Positions 1 to 8,697 of a stretch of DNA of 64,000 nucleotides are shown in pieces. The stretch spans positions 248,001-312,000 of the forward strand of contig NZ_JACVPL010000001.1 in the NCBI RefSeq assembly GCF_018881925.1. The letters are read 5' to 3'. The notes beneath the pieces were generated by a model. The model was not told the origin of the DNA, ran no database searches, and worked only from the letters and a program-made list of their open reading frames with translations. Source of the stretch: Polynucleobacter sp. Latsch14-2. Its GTDB lineage: Bacteria > Pseudomonadota > Gammaproteobacteria > Burkholderiales > Burkholderiaceae. Each line of letters begins with the position of its first letter. Within the stretch, counting starts at the first letter, position 1. The position numbers and the translations under genes are program-made.

Positions 1-260
1 AAGTCAAAGACTAGTAAGGCTGTAGATTCAGCACAATCCTTTGTTCGACCGACTGCATTTGGTTTTGGTGACCAAGGACTAAAGAGCTTAGCTTTAAGTT
101 TGTCGTCGATCGTTTCATGGCATGCCATTTGCATGCTATAGATGAATTGGCTCCAATTCATGCTGATTACTGCCCCAGTTTTTGCTCTACTAGAATTAAA
201 CAATAGATGTTCATACTGTTTTCCAGATGCTTCTTGTATGTGCTTTGGAATATTAAGCAT
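1..260 (-). CDS. Partial hypothetical protein in integrase module, runs off left edge
   Basis: The minus-strand frame is open from an ATG at 258-260 to the window edge, giving about 86 residues with no stop. A good ribosome binding site (GGAG) lies 6-7 bases upstream, and the ATG overlaps the end of the upstream small gene by 8 bases, so the two are probably translationally coupled. The visible part contains GAVISMNWSQF and, at the edge, ALLVFD. A hydrophobic strand ending in Asp after a polar stretch recalls the start of the catalytic core in primase-like replication proteins of integrated elements, but this is only a suggestion. The family is not recognised and the C-terminal part is outside the window. 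Confidence 0.6.
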   Translation of the reverse strand, partial: MLNIPKHIQEASGKQYEHLLFNSSRAKTGAVISMNWSQFIYSMQMACHETIDDKLKAKLFSPWSPKPNAVGRTKDCAESTALLVFD

Positions 261-474
261 TATTTTCTCCATTGCGATCAAGATTATGTAAAAAAATCTC
301 GGTTAATATTCTGGGCGTGTTTGACAGAATATCTTCCGAAAGATGGCTTTCCTGAGCTATAAGCTCTAAATTTAAGTTGTGGCTAGCAACAAGGACTACC
401 CTTGACAATAGACAAGAGTCTTGCAATATTTGTTGAAAAAATTTGGCATCTAGTGACATGGTCGCTACTTTCAT
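253..474 (-). CDS. Small hypothetical protein, integrase module
   Basis: This is a 73-residue reading frame with no family I recognise. It is predicted soluble, with mixed hydrophobic and acidic helical segments and no signal peptide or membrane segment. Its stop overlaps the start of the next gene by 8 bases, which supports it being a real, coupled gene rather than a chance frame. The start is uncertain: the ATG at 474 has no strong ribosome binding site, and a second ATG lies five codons further in. Position downstream of a tyrosine recombinase suggests an accessory gene of the same element. No function can be assigned. Confidence 0.45.
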   Translation of the reverse strand: MKVATMSLDAKFFQQILQDSCLLSRVVLVASHNLNLELIAQESHLSEDILSNTPRILTEIFLHNLDRNGENNA

Positions 475-644
475 AAAAGAGATTAATAAATAACCTTTTT
501 TGTAGCGGCCTTTTGGCTTAGAGCACTCGGCGATGCTGGCTGGTTTTTATGCAATGCATTCTGGGAAGCCACCCCTTTAGGTGCTGCGCTTTTTGCGCAT
601 ACCAAATTTTATTGCAACTTTTTTGGTTTTGCTTAAATGTGCTT
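475..644. other. Spacer downstream of integrase
   Basis: No convincing gene. A short minus-strand frame rich in Ala, Lys and Gln (about 29-40 codons, GTG or TTG start only) ends near 487 but lacks a good ribosome binding site. A small perfect inverted repeat, TGCGC-TTTTT-GCGCA, lies at 585-599. I see no tRNA, and no direct repeat that would mark an attachment site. Confidence 0.3.
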
Positions 645-1628
645 TTAACCTAGTTTTATAGCTAACTTTTCGGCGTTGGGGTGATAGTAGCGCTTAAGCA
701 TGGCTAAGCTTTTATGACCAGATACTGCAGATAGTTCTACTAGATTTGGTAGCTTCTCGGCAAGCCTTGTAATCGCCATGTGTCTAAGGTCATGGAAGCG
801 TACATCTTTTACCCCAGCTTGTTTCCTTGCTCGGTTAAATGCTTGTGAGACTACTTCGTGCGTAACTGGAAAAACTCGTCCATCAAGATTGCGTGGCATT
901 TCAGTCAGAATTTGGATTGCATGAGTTGATAGTGGCACCGTTCTGCTTGTACCGTTTTTGGTTAGCTGAAGGAATATCGTACGCCTCCCAAGGTCAATAT
1001 GCTCCCAACGTAGTCCAAGTAGCTCGCTTCTGCGCATAGCTGTCTCAAGCGCCAATTTCACTAAAGGCAGCATCCATATTGAACGCCGCCCAATCGGTCT
1101 CAAGGCTTCAAATAGGGCATATGTTTCGGCAGTGTCTAATATGCGACTTCTTCCTTGCGGGTTTTTAGGCCTTGCTACTAATGCCACTGGATTATTAATA
1201 TTGATACCCCATTCTTTGCGGGCGTAGGTGATGATTGAAGAAAAATAAGATAACTCTCTGATGACCGTTGCTGGTGCTATTTCCTTGAGTCGTTGATCCC
1301 TGTGCTGGGCTATTTTCTGGGGGGTTAGGGCCGTCATACTTAGTTTAGCTATTGGCCGTCTAGCTAGCGCCTTCAAGCGAATGTAGTCTGCGGTACCTCC
1401 GCGCATTGTAGGCAAGACTTCAGTTATGTATCTTTCAATGATTTCTGAAAAAGTAGTCCGCTCAGCTAATACAAGATTGGTATAGCTACCTTTTTGCATC
1501 TCTACTTCAATCTGCTTCGCCCAACGCTCGGCGTCGACTTTATTGATGAAGGTTTTGCTTCGTACGGCGTGGCCTTTAATCTGAACTCGTGCTTGCCACT
1601 TGCCGTTACGGTTGCGAAATGTTGCCAT
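645..1628 (-). CDS. Site-specific tyrosine recombinase (phage/island integrase)
   Basis: This 327-residue tyrosine recombinase cuts and rejoins DNA to integrate or excise a mobile element. The N-terminal region (residues 1-50) resembles an arm-binding domain (FRNRNGKWQARV), residues about 55-150 resemble the SAM-like core-binding domain, and residues 165-327 form the catalytic domain. The active-site residues are visible: Arg199 (in TAMRRSELLGL), Lys224, His279 and Arg282 (in HDLRH), His305 (in SGHKSL) and nucleophile Tyr314. The domain therefore looks intact. A strong GGAGAGG ribosome binding site precedes the ATG. It lies between small unknown genes and the housekeeping gene moaC, so it probably marks one end of an integrated element extending left. 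Confidence 0.93.
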   Translation of the reverse strand: MATFRNRNGKWQARVQIKGHAVRSKTFINKVDAERWAKQIEVEMQKGSYTNLVLAERTTFSEIIERYITEVLPTMRGGTADYIRLKALARRPIAKLSMTALTPQKIAQHRDQRLKEIAPATVIRELSYFSSIITYARKEWGININNPVALVARPKNPQGRSRILDTAETYALFEALRPIGRRSIWMLPLVKLALETAMRRSELLGLRWEHIDLGRRTIFLQLTKNGTSRTVPLSTHAIQILTEMPRNLDGRVFPVTHEVVSQAFNRARKQAGVKDVRFHDLRHMAITRLAEKLPNLVELSAVSGHKSLAMLKRYYHPNAEKLAIKLG

Positions 1629-1702
1629 TTACCTCTCCTTGGTAGGACAGGATTAGGCCAAGAGTGTTTTTAGTCTCTCGTTATTGTTTTATAGGTTAGC
1701 GT

Positions 1703-2182
1703 TTACTTCTCCGCCTTCCACTCACCAGATTTACCACCACTCTTCTCTAGTAGCTTCACATCACCCATCACCATGCCTCGGTCTACTGCTTTACACATGT
1801 CATAAATTGTGAGCAGGGCTACTTGGACTGCTGTGAGGGCTTCCATTTCAACGCCAGTAGGTCCGATGGTTTCTGCTCGCACTTGGCAGCTGATACTATT
1901 TTCTGCTGGATTGAGGTGCATCTCTAGGCTTACATGGGTTAGTGCGAGAGGGTGACATAAGGGGATCAAGTCGGAAGTTCTTTTTGAGGCCTGTATGCCA
2001 GCGATACGGGCAATGCCAAGTACATCCCCCTTTTTATGACTACCAGATTCCACCATTTTGAAAGTCTCAGGGAGCATCGTAATCTTGCCTGCAGCGATGG
2101 CAATGCGATGGGTATTGGGCTTATTGCCAACATTCACCATGTGGGCTTGGCCGCTGGCATCAAAATGAGTTAGTTTGTTCAT
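1703..2182 (-). CDS. moaC: Cyclic pyranopterin monophosphate synthase MoaC
   Basis: MoaC converts the MoaA product 3',8-cyclo-7,8-dihydro-GTP to cyclic pyranopterin monophosphate, the first committed intermediate of molybdenum cofactor synthesis. The protein has the family signatures LIPLCHPL and [10 protein letters not shown], plus [10 protein letters not shown] carrying the catalytic Lys-Asp region. I chose the ATG at 2182 ([11 protein letters not shown]), giving 159 residues, the usual length. The frame stays open to 2236, but that extension ([14 protein letters not shown]) is not typical and overlaps the divergent protease gene. No other moa genes are nearby. The gene end is 74 bases from the integrase start. 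Confidence 0.95.
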   Translation of the reverse strand: MNKLTHFDASGQAHMVNVGNKPNTHRIAIAAGKITMLPETFKMVESGSHKKGDVLGIARIAGIQASKRTSDLIPLCHPLALTHVSLEMHLNPAENSISCQVRAETIGPTGVEMEALTAVQVALLTIYDMCKAVDRGMVMGDVKLLEKSGGKSGEWKAEK

Positions 2183-2205
2183 AGGATAAGTTTTACCATA
2201 TAGGG

Positions 2206-3936
2206 ATGTTAGCAATAAAGACCGCAAATTTGCCACAATCTCGACCTTCAGTATTTAGGCGTATTTTGGCCTACCAGCTTATTCTGGCGCTAGCCTTCTC
2301 GGGAGTTGGCTCGGCTTATGCCGCTCTATCCACTCCACCAGTGTTGGGTGATGTATCTGTCCAGGGAGATTCTGCGGCTATACAAAATATTGGCAGGGCA
2401 ATGCAGTCCCCAGAGGCCCGCTCCCCAAATTTACCAAATCGCAATACCCTTCAGAGTCAGCCAACAATTGTGTTGCCGGATATGGGTGACCCAGGCGGTG
2501 ATTCGTTAAGTCGGGTTGATGAGCGCCACTATGGCGAGATGATCATGCGTCAAATTCGTCCAGACCCAGATTATTCGAATGACTTGCCCATTTATGACTT
2601 CTTGAATCAGATGGAGCGTCGCTTGTTGCTGGCGGCTAAGAAAGCCCAATTAGGTGGTGCCAATGAACAAGGTAGTGGCGCATATAACTTTGAAGTATTC
2701 GCTGTTAAAGATAGCAGCATCAATGCGTTTGCTTTGCCTGGTGGCTTTATTGGTTTTCATACTGGCCTAATTGTGAGCGCAGATTCGGATTCTGAAGTGG
2801 CATCTGTGATGGGTCACGAGACAGGCCATGTTTTGCAACGGCACCTTGCGCGCCAAATGGATAGGCAAGGCATGAATACCATGATTGCACTTGCAGGAAT
2901 ATTAATTGGAGCATTGGCAGCCTCTCGAAACCCTGGAGCTGCTGCTGGGGTCATTCAAGGTGGGCAGGCCATTGCAATCAATAACCAGTTATCTTATTCG
3001 CGGGATTCTGAGCGCGAAGCCGATCGAGTGGGATTTCAGATTTTGGATGCCAGTGGATATGACGTCAATGGCGCGCCTGGGTTCTTTCAGCGTTTACAAA
3101 AAGCTACCGGCATTATGGACAATGGTGTTCCTGCCTACGTGCGCACTCACCCCCTAACAACCGATCGTATTGCGGATATGCAGGATCGGGCTCGCACTGT
3201 TCCTCCAAAAATAGTACCTACTGCTGTTGAGTTTTATTTTATTAAGGCACGCGCACGAATGGAGCAGTCAGGCACTACTAGTGGATTGTATGACCTGAAG
3301 AATCAATTCGAAAGTCTGAGTAAGCAAAGCCAGCCAGGCAAGCAGATGGAAGGCTTCTACGGATTATCATTAATTGCGCAGCGTCAAGGAAAAATCGATC
3401 AAGCTGAAACCTATTTGCAGCAAGCGCGCAATGTGGCGCATGCATCTAGCACTTCAGGCTCCCCGGTTCAGAGGCAAAGCCTTTCTTTGGATATTACTGC
3501 TTCTGAGCTAGCATTGGCCAAAGGGAAAAATGAAGAAGCCTTGCAAATTGCACAATCAACCCTGAAGGCCTATCCACAGTCTTATGCGGCTGGTGCAGCT
3601 ATGGTCAATGCATATCTCAAGTTAGGTCGTAGCAGCGACGCAATTGCTTGGTTGAAAGCACGCACCAAGTCCCAGCCTAATGAGATCATTTGGTGGGGCA
3701 TGTTATCTAATGCTTATGACCAAGCTAAGAATGTGCCTATGCGCCATTACGCCCTTGGGGAAAAATATGCGCTTGAAGGCTCATGGCTTGCTGCAATTGA
3801 ACAATTGAAAATTGCTAGATCTGCTAGTGGCTCCGATTTTTATCAGAACTCCACCATTGATGCGCGCTTAAGAGAGATACAAAGACAGTATCAGGATGAG
3901 CTCAGAGAGCAGTCTAAAAAAGGTCCAATGGGATAG
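2206..3936 (+). CDS. BepA-like M48 family periplasmic metalloprotease with TPR repeats
   Basis: This 576-residue protein is probably a periplasmic protease/chaperone in outer-membrane protein quality control, like BepA (YfgC). It starts with a signal peptide (hydrophobic stretch about residues 20-36, likely cleavage after SAYA). The M48 catalytic domain has zinc motif HETGH at residues 204-208, followed by [11 protein letters not shown], and a downstream ESE-like ligand region (SREREAD-type, here [11 protein letters not shown]). The C-terminal third (about 345-560) has tetratricopeptide-like helices ([44 protein letters not shown]). This architecture matches BepA, with a longer N-terminal linker. 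The start is 23 bases from the divergent moaC start, and the ribosome binding site is poor, so the start is likely but not certain. Confidence 0.9.
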   Translation: MLAIKTANLPQSRPSVFRRILAYQLILALAFSGVGSAYAALSTPPVLGDVSVQGDSAAIQNIGRAMQSPEARSPNLPNRNTLQSQPTIVLPDMGDPGGDSLSRVDERHYGEMIMRQIRPDPDYSNDLPIYDFLNQMERRLLLAAKKAQLGGANEQGSGAYNFEVFAVKDSSINAFALPGGFIGFHTGLIVSADSDSEVASVMGHETGHVLQRHLARQMDRQGMNTMIALAGILIGALAASRNPGAAAGVIQGGQAIAINNQLSYSRDSEREADRVGFQILDASGYDVNGAPGFFQRLQKATGIMDNGVPAYVRTHPLTTDRIADMQDRARTVPPKIVPTAVEFYFIKARARMEQSGTTSGLYDLKNQFESLSKQSQPGKQMEGFYGLSLIAQRQGKIDQAETYLQQARNVAHASSTSGSPVQRQSLSLDITASELALAKGKNEEALQIAQSTLKAYPQSYAAGAAMVNAYLKLGRSSDAIAWLKARTKSQPNEIIWWGMLSNAYDQAKNVPMRHYALGEKYALEGSWLAAIEQLKIARSASGSDFYQNSTIDARLREIQRQYQDELREQSKKGPMG

Positions 3937-3948
3937 GGTGCCCCCGAT

Positions 3949-4575
3949 TTACGGCTTTGGTTTTTGAATAAAGCCAAAGCGCTTGCTTAACTCATTTGAG
4001 TGAATTGGGTCTATTGGCAATGTTTTGCCGTGCCAACTCCATGAGCCACCAAAGCTACAGGCTTGCTCATGTAGTTTAGCTAAATCAGAAAATAGATCCA
4101 AATCATGATCATGCAATAGTGCAATGCTCAAGGACTCTCGCTGTATAAAGTCTTTGCCTTCACTTGCACTGCCACGATCCTCATCCATGGTTTGGTTAAT
4201 CAAACCGGTGATGTAAATATTTCCGGATTCATCGCTTAAAGCGCCTTGGGGCTCGAATAAGGTTTGGCACTGAGTTAGCAGGCTCAGATCTCTATTGGCT
4301 GGGATAAGACGGACAATCCAAGGGGTGGCATCTAGTGTAATAAAGACACGCTGCGGACCGTTTTGGAAGAAGTATTTTCCTTCAAGGTCGCAGGCATAGT
4401 TTCGCGCAATAAATTCATTTAAGGCGGTGTGTTGGATAGCGTTGCCAGGTAAATTATTTGCTTGCGCAAATTCATCACGCATGCGCCACCGCCCTCTTCG
4501 ATCTAAGGCAAGCCAGCCAAAGCAATGTGGCACATTGGGCCACTTGATGAGCGAACGAAGTACTTGCTCATCCAT
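3949..4575 (-). CDS. Conserved hypothetical protein, possibly DUF2946-type
   Basis: This is a 208-residue soluble protein with no signal peptide or membrane segment. I do not confidently recognise the family; it resembles small uncharacterised proteins conserved in Burkholderiales. Visible features are many aromatic and tryptophan residues (FGWLALDRRGRWRMRDEF near the start, GGSWSWHGKTLPI near the end) and a central YFFQNGPQRVFITLDATPWIVRL stretch suggesting beta structure. It starts 6 bases after the end of the SnoaL-like gene, so the two are probably co-transcribed. It converges on the protease gene with only 12 bases between. Function unknown. Confidence 0.8.
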   Translation of the reverse strand: MDEQVLRSLIKWPNVPHCFGWLALDRRGRWRMRDEFAQANNLPGNAIQHTALNEFIARNYACDLEGKYFFQNGPQRVFITLDATPWIVRLIPANRDLSLLTQCQTLFEPQGALSDESGNIYITGLINQTMDEDRGSASEGKDFIQRESLSIALLHDHDLDLFSDLAKLHEQACSFGGSWSWHGKTLPIDPIHSNELSKRFGFIQKPKP

Positions 4576-4581
4576 TGCTAA

Positions 4582-5016
4582 TTAATGTAATCCGTGGGGA
4601 GTCGACGGAGCGTCAAATGTTTCATCTGTTGAGTTACTGGCATGGAGATGGGCAATGCGCCAACCTTGACTATCTTGCAGCAACACTAAGGTGATATTTA
4701 GAAAAAATGCAGTTTCAATTTGATTCGGGCCTAGGTGTACCGCTTCAGTAGTGTCATAGATTGCTGCACCCAATATAGTGTGGCTGATACAAGCAATAGG
4801 CTCTAGAAAGAGGGCCTGCTTTGCCAGCAAGCGTTCTAAGCCTGCTCGGATTTCAGCATGACCACTTAGTCTGTGTCCTTCCGGTAGTACGCAGGTAATC
4901 GAGTCATCATCTAGCCAGATATCGAGAGCCCCTTTGACATCACGGTGTCGTAAAGCATCTCGCCAGGCATCTACCACTTCATCGGCATTGTGAAAGAGTC
5001 TTGCAAGGTTTGGCAT
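4582..5016 (-). CDS. SnoaL/NTF2-like fold protein
   Basis: This 144-residue protein has the pattern of the nuclear transport factor 2/ketosteroid isomerase-like superfamily: an N-terminal helix with VVDAWRDALRHRDVKGALDIW, then DDDSITCVLPEGHRLSGHAEIRAGLERLL (the typical small cone with a GxxxIR-like motif), then beta strands ending in GWRIAHLHASNS. Such proteins bind small hydrophobic ligands or act as isomerases or lyases, but this one cannot be given a substrate. The end WRIAHLHAS resembles the C-terminal strand of calcium/calmodulin-kinase-association-like members. It probably forms an operon with the downstream 208-residue gene. Confidence 0.8.
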   Translation of the reverse strand: MPNLARLFHNADEVVDAWRDALRHRDVKGALDIWLDDDSITCVLPEGHRLSGHAEIRAGLERLLAKQALFLEPIACISHTILGAAIYDTTEAVHLGPNQIETAFFLNITLVLLQDSQGWRIAHLHASNSTDETFDAPSTPHGLH

Positions 5017-5046
5017 AGCGTACTTTCTTGAGGGTGAAGTCAGTAA

Positions 5047-6090
5047 TTAATGCAGTGTCTTGATAGTACTAAATACTTGTTCTGGTGTGATGTCTTGTAG
5101 GCACTTTAAGTGACCCAATGGACATTCTCTTTTGTGACAGGGGCTACATGGTAGATTGAGCCAGATTACCTTTGCCTGATCAGACAGTGGGGGCGTATGT
5201 TGGGGGTCGCTTGATCCAAAGATGGCGACTTGAGGGGTTTTTAGTGCTGCAGCAATATGCATCAAACCAGAGTCGTTACTCACTACAGCCTTACTGATGC
5301 CAATGAGGGCAATTGCTTCATCCAACGAAGTTTTGCCACACCAGTTATGGATATTAGGCAAGTTGGAGGCATGTAGTTGAATGTTTTCAGCGAGCGCATG
5401 ATCAGCACGACTCCCGAGAATCATTATTTGATTTTCAGGATTGTCAGCAGTTAATGTTTGCGCAAGCTTTGCAAAATGTTCAGTGGGCCATCGCTTGGTA
5501 GCGCCATATTCAGCGCCAGGACAAAACACATAGGTTGTTTGTTGGTCGATATTGGCGGCTTTCAACTTCCCTTCAACTGATTGCTTTGCTTCCTGTAAAA
5601 CATTGAGCGCGGGTATCTTCGAGTTGTTCTGCGCAGTCGCTTGTGGCGATTCCTCATTTAGCAGGCTTGCTAGCGCCAAGTAGTGCTCTACCATAGGAGG
5701 TCGATTAATCTTGCTTGGGTTCGGTAATGAAAAGTTAAGCAAGCCAAAGCGAAGTTCTCCACGATAGCCAATCCGAAATGGAATATTAGCAAGCCAAGGG
5801 ATGAGTGCCGACTTCAGGCTGTTGGGCAATATAAAACAAGCCTGGTAATGATGAGATTCCACTTGCTTGGCTAATTGTTTGCGTAAAGCCCATTGGAGTT
5901 TTTTATGTTCCAGCTTGGCCTCAATGACATGATTTACCTCTGCGCAGGATCGATAGATCGGCGCCACCCAGGGGCTGGCTAGGACATCAATATCTGAGTC
6001 TGGATATGAGGCTCTAAGTCTAGCCAGCAGGGGCTGAGACATAACCGCGTCGCCAATCCAGTTTGGGGCGATGATCAGAATACGTCGCAT
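5047..6090 (-). CDS. waaF: ADP-heptose:LPS heptosyltransferase II WaaF
   Basis: WaaF adds the second L-glycero-D-manno-heptose to the inner core of lipopolysaccharide on the cytoplasmic side of the inner membrane. Signatures of the GT9 family are present: N-terminal MRRILIIAPNWIGDAVMSQPLL, GAEYGATKRWP for the donor site, SNDSGLMHIAAAL, IFGSSDPQHTPPL, and the cysteine-rich CSPCHKRECPLGHLKCL typical of WaaF. The chosen ATG at 6090 gives 347 residues; the frame extends nine codons further upstream without similarity. Its gene lies just downstream of a small zinc-ribbon gene and ilvE on the same strand, with a 51-base gap. Confidence 0.95.
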   Translation of the reverse strand: MRRILIIAPNWIGDAVMSQPLLARLRASYPDSDIDVLASPWVAPIYRSCAEVNHVIEAKLEHKKLQWALRKQLAKQVESHHYQACFILPNSLKSALIPWLANIPFRIGYRGELRFGLLNFSLPNPSKINRPPMVEHYLALASLLNEESPQATAQNNSKIPALNVLQEAKQSVEGKLKAANIDQQTTYVFCPGAEYGATKRWPTEHFAKLAQTLTADNPENQIMILGSRADHALAENIQLHASNLPNIHNWCGKTSLDEAIALIGISKAVVSNDSGLMHIAAALKTPQVAIFGSSDPQHTPPLSDQAKVIWLNLPCSPCHKRECPLGHLKCLQDITPEQVFSTIKTLH

Positions 6091-6141
6091 GTAGTGTATC
6101 CCGATACAGCACCCCATTTTTCTGTGGGGTGCTGATAGGCC

Positions 6142-6330
6142 TTAGTGTCCGTGTGGCGCAGTGCCAGGTATGAGTTTGTAGTCGGCACCACAATAAGGAC
6201 ACTTTGCTTCACCGGTTTTACTAATATCTAGAAAAACGCGTGGATGCGAGTTCCAACTGGGCGTTTTATTGGTCGGACAATGCAATGGCAAGTCTTTACC
6301 ATCCACCATGACAACTTGAGCTTGAGTCAT
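6142..6330 (-). CDS. Zinc-finger domain-containing protein, CHCC type
   Basis: A 62-residue protein with a CHCC zinc-ribbon: Cys18, His29, Cys44 and Cys47 (CPYCG) are spaced as in the bacterial relatives of the complex I accessory subunit NDUFS6. It begins with MTQAQVVMVDGKDLPLHCP. These proteins are small and soluble, and their bacterial role is not well established. The end is rich in Gly and His (GTAPHGH). The gene sits 26 bases after ilvE and 51 bases before waaF, a placement I recall as common in betaproteobacteria. Confidence 0.9.
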   Translation of the reverse strand: MTQAQVVMVDGKDLPLHCPTNKTPSWNSHPRVFLDISKTGEAKCPYCGADYKLIPGTAPHGH

Positions 6331-6356
6331 ATTCAGGTTCCTGGTTGCTAAAGCGC

Positions 6357-7280
6357 TTACTTAACGTAGGTAAGCCAAGGTTTGTACTTATCACTTCTGC
6401 CGTAAACCGCATCAAAGTAGGTGGCTTGAATCTTTGTGGTAATTGGACCACGCGTGCCATCACCAATAGTGCGGTCATCGAGTTCGCGAATCGGAGTTAC
6501 TTCAGCAGCAGTGCCAGTGAAGAAAGCTTCGTCGGCTGAGTAGACTTCATCGCGGGTAATCCGCTTTTCGCGTACTTCGTACCCCAAATCTTTTGCGATT
6601 TGAATAATGGAGTCGCGAGTAATGCCGTCTAAGCAAGAAGCAAGATCTGGTGTGTATACGATGCCATTGCGAACCATAAACATATTTTCGCCAGAACCTT
6701 CCGAAACATACCCTTCGGTATCGAGCAGCAAAGCCTCGTCATAGCCGTTAGCCGTTACTTCTTGATTGGCCAAAATGGAATTAATGTAGTACCCCGAGGC
6801 TTTGGCGCGGACTAGCGAGGAGTTCACGAAATGACGGGTAAAGGATGAGGTTTTAACGCGGATACCTTTATTAAGGCCATCTTCACCCAAGTAGGCTCCC
6901 CATTCCCAGGCGGCAATGGCCGTGTGGATTGAGTTGCCTTTAGGCGAAATCCCCAGTTTTTGCGAGCCAATAAAGATGATTGGGCGAATATAGCAAGCTT
7001 CCAGCTTGTTGCTATTGACCACCTCAATAATGGCTTTGGAGATCTGCTCAGGGGTGTATTGCATGGCCATTTGGAAGATCTTTGTGCCATTGAATAGGCG
7101 TTTTACATGCTCTGGAAGGCGAAATATTGCTGTACCTTGAGGAGTTTTGTAAGCGCGGATGCCCTCAAAAACGCCCATTCCATAATGGAGGCTGTGGGTT
7201 AGGACATGAATATTGGCCTCACGCCAGGGAACTAGCTTCCCATCGGACCAAATGAAGCCATCGCGGTCGGACATCGACAT
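6357..7280 (-). CDS. ilvE: Branched-chain amino acid aminotransferase IlvE
   Basis: IlvE catalyses the last step of isoleucine, leucine and valine synthesis, transferring an amino group from glutamate to the 2-oxo acids using PLP. The 307-residue class IV aminotransferase has HYGMGVFEGIRAY near the N-terminus, the PLP-binding Lys160 in SSLVRAKASGYY, and SEGSGENMFMV at about 193-203, the conserved phosphate-binding region. Length is normal. The start overlaps a possible MSMS choice two codons apart. It appears to be the first gene of a short minus-strand run with the zinc-ribbon gene and waaF. Confidence 0.96.
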   Translation of the reverse strand: MSMSDRDGFIWSDGKLVPWREANIHVLTHSLHYGMGVFEGIRAYKTPQGTAIFRLPEHVKRLFNGTKIFQMAMQYTPEQISKAIIEVVNSNKLEACYIRPIIFIGSQKLGISPKGNSIHTAIAAWEWGAYLGEDGLNKGIRVKTSSFTRHFVNSSLVRAKASGYYINSILANQEVTANGYDEALLLDTEGYVSEGSGENMFMVRNGIVYTPDLASCLDGITRDSIIQIAKDLGYEVREKRITRDEVYSADEAFFTGTAAEVTPIRELDDRTIGDGTRGPITTKIQATYFDAVYGRSDKYKPWLTYVK

Positions 7281-7483
7281 TTTTTCTACCTTTTGTGTCT
7301 GATAAATCAGGTTAATCGGGGCGACCTGTTCACTAGCTCTCTGGCTAGGGCTGGGGTGCGTCCAAGTCTTTATTGTAGAGCAGGCGGCTCAGTCGGTTGT
7401 TTCGGACCTTTGGGGCTTTCTGGGCTAGACGATTTAGAATGGAGGAATCCCAATAAACTGCCTTATTTCATAGAATATTTCCC

Positions 7484-8695
7484 ATGCCGGACACCTTATT
7501 TAAAGTCAAGCGCTTAAGTGATTTAGCTGCTGCAGGCCTTCTCAAAGGAAAGCGGGTTTTTATCCGCGCGGACCTCAATGTGCCACAAGACGAGTCCGGC
7601 AATATTACTGAGGACACCCGAATTCGGGCTTCTATGCCAGCAGTCCAGATTTGTTTGGAAGCTGGGGCAGCCGTGATGATGACATCCCACTTGGGTCGCC
7701 CAACTGAGGGTCAATTCAAGCTTGAGGATAGCCTTGCTCCAGTAGCCCATCGGATAGCTGAATTACTCAATCGCAAGGTACCTCTCATTAGTAATTGGGT
7801 GGATGGTGGATTTGAGCTCAACCCAGGTGATTTGGTTTTGCTTGAGAACTGTCGCTTAAATGTGGGCGAGAAAAAGAATACTGAAGAGCTCTCTAAGAAG
7901 ATGGCGGCTCTGTGTGATGTCTATGTAAATGATGCATTTGGTACGGCGCATCGTGCTGAGGCAACCACTAATGGCATGGCGAGGTTTGCGCCGGTTGCTT
8001 GTGCGGGCCCTTTAATGGCTGCTGAGTTAGATGCCTTGAGTCGTGCATTAGCTAGTCCCAAACGACCGCTAGTGGCGATTGTTGCGGGGTCTAAAGTGTC
8101 ATCAAAATTAACCATCTTGAAAGCATTGGCTGACAAAGTCGATGAGTTGATTGTGGGTGGTGGTATTGCCAACACTTTTATGTTGGCAAAAGGGTTGCCA
8201 ATAGGTAAGTCTTTAGCAGAGCCGGATTTGGTGCAGGAGGCCCGCGAAATCATGGAGATCATGGAGAGGCGTGGTGCGCATGTGCCTATTCCTGAAGATG
8301 TAGTAGTTGCCAATGAGCTATCACCATTAGCGCGTGCGAACCGAGTTTCGGCAGATCAAGTTGCTGAAGATGACATGATTTTGGATATCGGTCCGAAGAC
8401 GGCTGCGCGTTTGTCGATCATGCTGGCTCATGCCGGAACAATTGTTTGGAATGGCCCGCTAGGCGTATTTGAGATTGATCAGTTTGGCGGCGGCACTAAG
8501 ATGTTGGCTGCAGCGATTGCACATTCTCCTGCATTCTCTATTGCGGGCGGTGGCGATACCTTAGCCGCAATTGCTAAGTATGGAATTGAAAATCAGGTGG
8601 ATTACATCTCTACTGGCGGTGGCGCTTTCCTAGAATTTCTAGAAGGCAAAACCTTGCCAGCCTTTGCAATACTTGCTGAAAGAGCGAAAGACTAA
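7484..8695 (+). CDS. pgk: Phosphoglycerate kinase
   Basis: Pgk transfers phosphate between 1,3-bisphosphoglycerate and ADP in glycolysis and gluconeogenesis. The 403-residue protein has all family marks: [14 protein letters not shown] at the substrate site, [25 protein letters not shown], the hinge and nucleotide-site segments [14 protein letters not shown] and WNGPLGVFE, and [14 protein letters not shown] at the end. It is the first gene of a long plus-strand run; pyk follows after two bases. A 200-base region separates it from divergent ilvE and must hold the promoters, but I saw no clear -35/-10 pair. Confidence 0.97.
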   Translation: MPDTLFKVKRLSDLAAAGLLKGKRVFIRADLNVPQDESGNITEDTRIRASMPAVQICLEAGAAVMMTSHLGRPTEGQFKLEDSLAPVAHRIAELLNRKVPLISNWVDGGFELNPGDLVLLENCRLNVGEKKNTEELSKKMAALCDVYVNDAFGTAHRAEATTNGMARFAPVACAGPLMAAELDALSRALASPKRPLVAIVAGSKVSSKLTILKALADKVDELIVGGGIANTFMLAKGLPIGKSLAEPDLVQEAREIMEIMERRGAHVPIPEDVVVANELSPLARANRVSADQVAEDDMILDIGPKTAARLSIMLAHAGTIVWNGPLGVFEIDQFGGGTKMLAAAIAHSPAFSIAGGGDTLAAIAKYGIENQVDYISTGGGAFLEFLEGKTLPAFAILAERAKD

Positions 8696-8697
8696 AT

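Noticed and set aside
585-599. Short perfect hairpin downstream of the integrase
   Set aside because: A 5-base-pair stem is too short to support an attachment core or terminator.
7921-8313. 130-residue minus-strand frame within pgk
   Set aside because: It overlaps a certain gene, and its composition fits antisense translation.
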